Positions 58,701 through 64,000 of a DNA stretch of 64,000 nt are shown here, one piece after another. The notes under the pieces were generated by a model. It had not been told where the DNA came from. It was given only the letters and a program-made list of their open reading frames with translations, and searched no databases. The first letter of the stretch is position 1; every line of letters starts with the position of its first letter. The position numbers and the translations under genes are program-made. Source of the stretch: Phorcus lineatus (Eukaryota > Mollusca > Gastropoda > Trochida > Trochidae); contig OV121085.1 of assembly GCA_921293015.1 (NCBI GenBank), positions 13,479,731-13,543,730 on the forward strand. The letters are read 5' to 3'.

Positions 58701-60022
58701 GGATTTTATGATTTGAGCCTCCGTTTTTGGGAGAAAATGCAATTAGTGTCTAATAGTTTCTAAGTTTTCTCCATCTTCACACTATAAGACAATTGGCTTA
58801 ACCACACATGAAAAACAGTTTACATGAGTCGAAACACATGTATATATAGTAAGCGACACCTTGATAGACTTGGACTTGGAAGTTCATTCCCTGAAATGTA
58901 TATATTTTGTGACATGAAACGCTTTTCTTTAATCTTGAGTGTTGATGTTGTGTATCATTAAATCTAGACTTCTTCAATAAAGACGTGACAGTATTGAAGG
59001 TTTCCTTAATTTTACTCTTGGAGCAGATCTCATTTGATTTTATATATGATCTGTTAAATCAATATAATTTAATTACAGTTATAAAATCCTCGAAATAGCT
59101 TTTAAAAAATCGAAAGGGTCAGATTTAAAGGGCACACTTATACAAAGTGGCAAGCTTTAACTAGATAACTTCACTTACAGTATGACATCAATTTCAACTC
59201 ATTTCTGATATCGGTATCAAATTCGACTGATATCATTTTTTCTCCGAACCTTTTATGAACTCTTAATTTGAACATGATTTCTTGTAATGTCAAATGTAAC
59301 TGTCTGTATTTGATAATGCGAGTCGTTTATTAGCCGAGTTAAGAGCCAGAAGCTTCATGACGGAAAGCATGCATATTATATTGTAATCCGAACAAATCGA
59401 CTGCCGAAATATATAGTGACTTTCTAGACACATACAAAATGTATTTTTTTTAAAAGGGATATCGAATTGCCTATGAGGATTATAGGATACAGTTTTTTAA
59501 ATCAAGTTGAAACAGAAACCATCAATCTGTTAAATGAACATGTCAAGTGTGTTAAAAATATAATGAGATAGATGTATTCATGTCAGAACTAATTTCAGGT
59601 TTCTACACTGACAATTGAGCGGGGAATTGCCACGATAAACTTTTGGAAATATAGAGGACGGCACAATAAGGGAGTGATCACCCACTATTATCACATTTGG
59701 AATCGAGAAGTAACGCTTACAAAAGTGTTTGGAGTTAATATAACTTCATAAAAATCATTCTCGGGAAAAACACAACACTCGTATAGGTGATGTGTCAATC
59801 TGAAGACTTATCAACCGAGGATTCAATCACAATTTTATGAAGTATCAAGGATAATTCAACAGTATGACAATTGGAAGAGAGAAGTAATGATAACTCATCA
59901 ACACCATCTTAAAACACCCTTACAAAACGGTTTCGGAGTAAATTCAACTTCCATAAACAGACATCTTTTGAAAAGTGACTTTTTTCCTTATATGAAGAAC
60001 TAAACCTGTCAATTTTACTTAT

Positions 60023-60192
60023 ATCTCCTTGAGGACCGCATATGTCAGTTTGATAAATGCATTCATTTACGTTTTTTGCCTAGCTACAATTTTTACAAAG
60101 CAGTGCACTCCCTGAGAACACAAACTATATAGACTGATCATCTCAGAGAAAGAAAACATCCTCGCACAAACCATAATCAGTAATATTGTCAG
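60023..60192 (-). pseudogene. Dead copy of LU gene exon 1
   Basis: Minus-strand reading matches LU exon 1 through the cysteine region (ALLCKNCS, stop, AKNVNECIYQTDICGPQGD). It has a TAG inside the LU domain, the donor changed from GTAAGT to ATAAGT, the start ATG replaced by CTG, and a frame shift in the signal-peptide part. No other LU exons were seen nearby. Confidence 0.85.
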
Positions 60193-61280
60193 TCGGTAAG
60201 CCAAATGATGTCTGATAAGTTACATTCTCTCACCTATGCAAGTTAAACTTTATCAACCACATTCTGTAATTGAGTCATTCATTAGTCAAATTAGGGCGGA
60301 CCTTTTGCGGTATATTGTCCGGATTCGATAAAAAATTGCATTCATAGTGTCATTACACTTAACCGATAAGCATTCACAGGAGAAAATAGAGTAGTTTAAT
60401 GAGGTTTCATGAGAAGGAAATGCCGAATTTCAGATGCAGTATACGAGAGGAAACTGGCAGTTTCGTATAATTTCATGCACAGTATACGCCTAGTTTCCAA
60501 ACGAAGGATACTCTTGGAAATTATATTAAACTATATGAAACTAGAGGAAATTATTGAAAATTCTTACAAACATTCTTTACTTCAACAAAACAATATGCAA
60601 AAGGTATTATTGATTTACAACTTGAAAGATAGGTAGTTTGACGTTAATATCATGAGTTTGAATGGCATTGTCAAACATTTTCATCACAATTACTAGTGGT
60701 AGTATGACAAAAGAACAAAATTCAAAGGTTAAATGTAGAACAACGGAAGTCTTAACTTATTCAAACTTGTGGCAGGAAAGAACGAACTTTTTGGAAAATT
60801 TTAGATAACGTAGTGAATCTGACTCCACACTGACTCATAAAGCATTGCAGATTAAACGAAATATGATTATTGACTTGACAATTTTCTCGATAACCTAAAA
60901 TGTTAATTACAAAGGAAAATGTGTATATAAAATAAATTTCAAGTTGGCAGAGTTATATATTATTTTGGATTTATTATACAATTAGATCTTCAAAAAACGT
61001 CTTATCAAATGTTTTTATCAACTGTAGTTAAATCACTGACATGAGCGTCAAAATTAGTATTTAGACATCTATTTGACCTGACTTGCAAAACCTGTTACAT
61101 CAGTCAGACCAATAGTTTACGTACTATAGTATACATATTGGATACAAAACCATGTGTTGATTCCGCTTAACATAACAATATGATGATTGAAACGTTGCAA
61201 CTTCTTTATGTATGATCATTGAATATTCAACTATTACAGTCACAACATGTTTACAAAAAGGAATATGTAGAAGGTAAACA

Positions 61281-61306
61281 AATAATAATAATAATAATAA
61301 TAATAA
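61281..61306. repeat. (TAA)n microsatellite
   Basis: A nearly perfect run of eight to nine AAT/TAA triplets. Confidence 0.9.
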
Positions 61307-61910
61307 ATTGAAACTAATATACACTAATAACACGTAAAATAATATTCTTTCTTAATACTAATCAAATATGACTTATCCTTATCTGAATTTTCCTTTGTGA
61401 ATAATCTTTCAAAGTAGCCTTTCTTACACACATTATATCTGACAATATACAAACTACATGCAAATTTATTACAGACATTCGTTGAATATCACTTTAATTC
61501 AATACCAGTTTTTATATTTTGCACCTAGTGATTCTCTTACTTTTTTACCAGCAATTACAGTGGGAGCAATGATGTGTATTTGTGGTCGTTATGTATATCA
61601 GGGTGTGTATTATGATGAAGTGACACGACTACCCTGCTATCTATATGCAAGGGTCTTCTTTTGATGCAGATACGCATTCTGAAGGACATGGCACAATATT
61701 ATCTTGTTGCTAGAACTCTAAGGAGGCATATTGATATATTCAGTCTGGCTCCTTTAATTATGTAAAAAGACATCAAATTGGCAGCAATCCTAAGCCTGTA
61801 CTGTCTCGTGTATCATGCCATCGTCAATATTGTGACGTATTTATTATAATGAACATGAAAGTTTGAACCTGAATCTCTATTTACAGATAAAGTGCAATTA
61901 ACTATTATCT

Positions 61911-63021
61911 CAATCTCATTGAAATCAGCCTGAAACTAATCGCTCGTACCTCGCTGCGTTTCTTGATCTGACCACGGCTCCATAAAAGCGGTGTCAGACG
62001 GCCTTGACCGTGACCTTTCACCTCCAATTATTCTAACCGATCACGGGTCCGCGTACATATCGGTTTCGTTTGATCATGAAAGATTGCGGAAAGTTGAAAA
62101 TAAGGGACGACCTGAAAAATGTTTTGCAAAAGTTTTGAAAAGATGGCATAAAAAATGAACATCATTGTTGTTGCAACTGAGATCTATCATTTTGAGTTGT
62201 ATGATGAGCTTTTTACTGAAAACATAATTGTTACTCATGAGATACACACCAGTGGCGGATCCAGGAAATTAGAATGAAAGCGAAGGAGCGAGAGGGGGCA
62301 CCCTGGTTGTCGATAACCCCCGGGGGTAGAGGGTCGGGGTCGGGTGAATGGTCAGCCATTGCACACTTCAGAGTTCTAAATAAATAACAGTATGTCACTT
62401 ATCAAATACAATTGCAAAGGTTTCTGTTTCTGCATTTTCTGATTTATTTACCTGCCCCCATTCACAAAAATACTTAATTTGAAATTTAAAAATTTATATG
62501 AATTCCTCGAAACCCTTTGACAAAATTGTTGTCAACCTAATTTTGATATAAACTTAGACCTATTCAATAATGTGTCGTAGTTTGTTTTTGGTAAATTTCT
62601 TCACTATAACTTTTAATTTTTTTTAAAACGTCTTTTTGACGAAGAGTATGGCAAATCAAACGCAAATATTGTCACGATAATACATCTTAATCACTATTCT
62701 CCTTGGGTCGCAGACATGGCTAAATTTCCGACCAGCGTATTCATCATGATAGTCAACACACCCACGATCACTTTGCATTCATCACAGCTCGGCTTTTCTC
62801 GGGTCCATTCAGAAAAAGCTCGAATCCCGAGATACAAAGGTTAGATGTGATGTTTTGAATGTGAATTCAACAGTTGCCGAAGTCTTTCCAGCCTCTATTC
62901 TTATTGGCTGGCACAGTCTGGCGGTCAAGGCCGTCTGACGCGGCTCTTACGGAGCCGTGGTAGGATCAAGAAACGCAGGGAGGTACAAGCGATTAGTTTC
63001 GGGTTGATTTCAATGAGATTG
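61911..63021. mobile_element. Non-autonomous DNA transposon, long TIRs, 9-bp target duplication
   Basis: The ends CAATCTCATTGAAATCA and its reverse complement open inverted repeats of roughly 95-110 bp. Shared inner segments include GAAACTAATCGC, GCGTTTCTTGATC, CCACGGCTCC and GTCAGACGGCCTTGACCG. The element is flanked by CTATTATCT at 61902-61910 and again at 63022-63030. Its 1111-bp length contains no transposase. Long TIRs with a 9-bp duplication fit the Mutator-like (MULE) superfamily; that assignment is inference. A GC-rich piece beginning CAGTGGCGGATCCAGG at about 62252 may be a second, nested repeat. Confidence 0.88.
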
Positions 63022-63030
63022 CTATTATCT

Positions 63031-64000
63031 ATTCGCCATTAGATATCGGTATATCACCGATTGTATAAATGGTATAATAGCTCTGAAATTATTCTTAAGA
63101 CGTCTAGTTTCAGTTTACATTTTGGTATGGGCGTTGTTTGGGACGTAATTATTTCCAAAGACATGTTTACATAATACTTATTCTAAACTGTGTTGAACTG
63201 TATACAAAAACTTTACTTAAGATACATTCTAGATTATTTCCGTATTTGGTGTTGGCGTAATTATTAGTTTTTATACATTTGATATAAGTAGTTCCCATTA
63301 AAGGATGGGCAAATGTGTAATGGATACCGTTTACAATTTATATTCTGATTATAATAAACGACTTGTAACATTGTTCAAATAACACTGAGTATTCACAGAA
63401 TGTTTTGTTTCGTAAATTATCTACTCAGAAAAAATGTTGCCTACTGATGCTGCCAGTATGCAAGGGGCAGTTGTATGAGTAATTCACGGTCAATTAATTT
63501 ACAAATATGAAAAGGAAGGCGAATGGAGGTCAAGCATTTGAATGACATTTAGCACGTATTGTTCAAAGCACGTTAAACCCCAACTCACTCACTCACAACA
63601 AGCCGAGGAAAAACTACCAAGTGCCAATATGTGTAACTGTATCTGAATACTACTTCCTCAGATTCATTACTACAGTCGTTTGGTGGATGAAAAGAGTGAG
63701 TGGGTTGGGTATAACGTGTTTTGAACAATATTTCAATTAATAAAAGACGTTGATGACAAGCATCCATCCAAAAGAGAGTGGACAGATCAGGGATAACGGA
63801 AAGGATAAGGGAAAGAGTGAAATAGAGGCATAGTGAGAGAGAAACAGTTGGTTTTCCACGCCAGGCCTTAACCAAGAGAATGTTAGCTTCGGCTAGCTAG
63901 ACAGACAGACAGAAATAGTTTATTTAAGTGTCACAAGTTAATCAAGCACATTGATAAAACATTATATAATATAAGGTAAGCCTGTTAACAACCAGTCAAA
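63031..64000. other. Intergenic with SINE-tail fragments
   Basis: Two short SINE-tail-like fragments (about 63570-63598 and 63694-63740) and an (AGAC)n tract at about 63897-63913 are present. No coding exon was recognised. Confidence 0.45.

Larger units (their letters stand above)
55717..61910. other. Receptor C 3' flank and intergenic DNA
   Basis: To about 58760 this matches the receptor A flank (and partly B's), including GTGTAGTTATTCTTTGTTCA at about 56876 and AGCGAGATACTAAACAG near 58090. Beyond that are unassigned AT-rich sequence, the LU exon 1 relic at 60023, and a (TAA)n tract at about 61281-61306. No functional gene was recognised. Confidence 0.5.

Noticed and set aside
61458-61664. 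Frame containing TVGAMMCICGRYVYQG as a fourth receptor membrane exon
   Set aside because: The first residues resemble the start of the membrane exon (VGAI), but no hydrophobic segment follows and no other receptor exons are nearby.

Overview
The window looks like nuclear DNA of a mollusc, most likely a gastropod. It is AT-rich, genes are split into short exons by AT-rich introns with GT/AG borders, and there are polyadenylation signals, microsatellites, a tRNA-derived SINE with a CACCTC/GAGTGAG-type tail, a LINE and a decayed mariner. The lineage is an inference from repeat style and gene families. I joined exons by hand from splice motifs, reading phase and comparison between paralogues; no transcript evidence was available.

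Region 1 (about 1-18.9 kb) holds a mariner pseudogene and three C-type lectin-domain (CTLD) genes: a partial one at 2790-3708 (+), one at 7107-12438 (-) whose last intron carries a LINE with a 1072-codon open frame, and an apparently complete secreted one at 15528-18814 (+). All three share the same exon phases, including a 91-bp exon, so they are paralogues. None has a canonical EPN or QPD sugar-binding triplet.

Region 2 (about 19-25 kb) holds a minus-strand gene in short exons that no single reading frame reveals. It encodes a signal peptide, two Ly6/uPAR (LU) domains with 12 cysteines each, a six-cysteine ShKT domain and a Thr/His-rich segment.

Region 3 (about 27.6-61 kb) is a tandem array of three paralogous single-pass receptor genes on the plus strand (A 28783-32897, B 38719-45910, C 50689-55716). 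Each has a signal exon, an 8-cysteine SUEL/rhamnose-binding-lectin-like exon, a 5-cysteine 'DMRP' exon, a stalk, a transmembrane exon and a long tyrosine-rich cytoplasmic tail encoded by one exon. All extracellular exons are phase 1-1. Copy A has a triplicated 42-residue tail block, copy B a Thr/Ser-rich stalk, and copy C has lost the ATG of its signal exon. The flanks are duplicated too, including pieces of the LU gene's first exon near 48.1 and 60.0 kb. The ancestral duplicated unit therefore probably contained the LU-gene 5' end and a receptor.

Region 4 (about 61.9-63.0 kb) is a non-autonomous DNA transposon of 1111 bp with long terminal inverted repeats and a 9-bp target duplication. The rest is intergenic DNA with hairpin elements and SINE remnants. 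Taken together, the locus looks like a fast-evolving cluster of secreted and surface recognition proteins. An innate-immunity role is inference; the lectin-type ectodomain joined to repeated Tyr-x-x-hydrophobic tail motifs is the most novel element.
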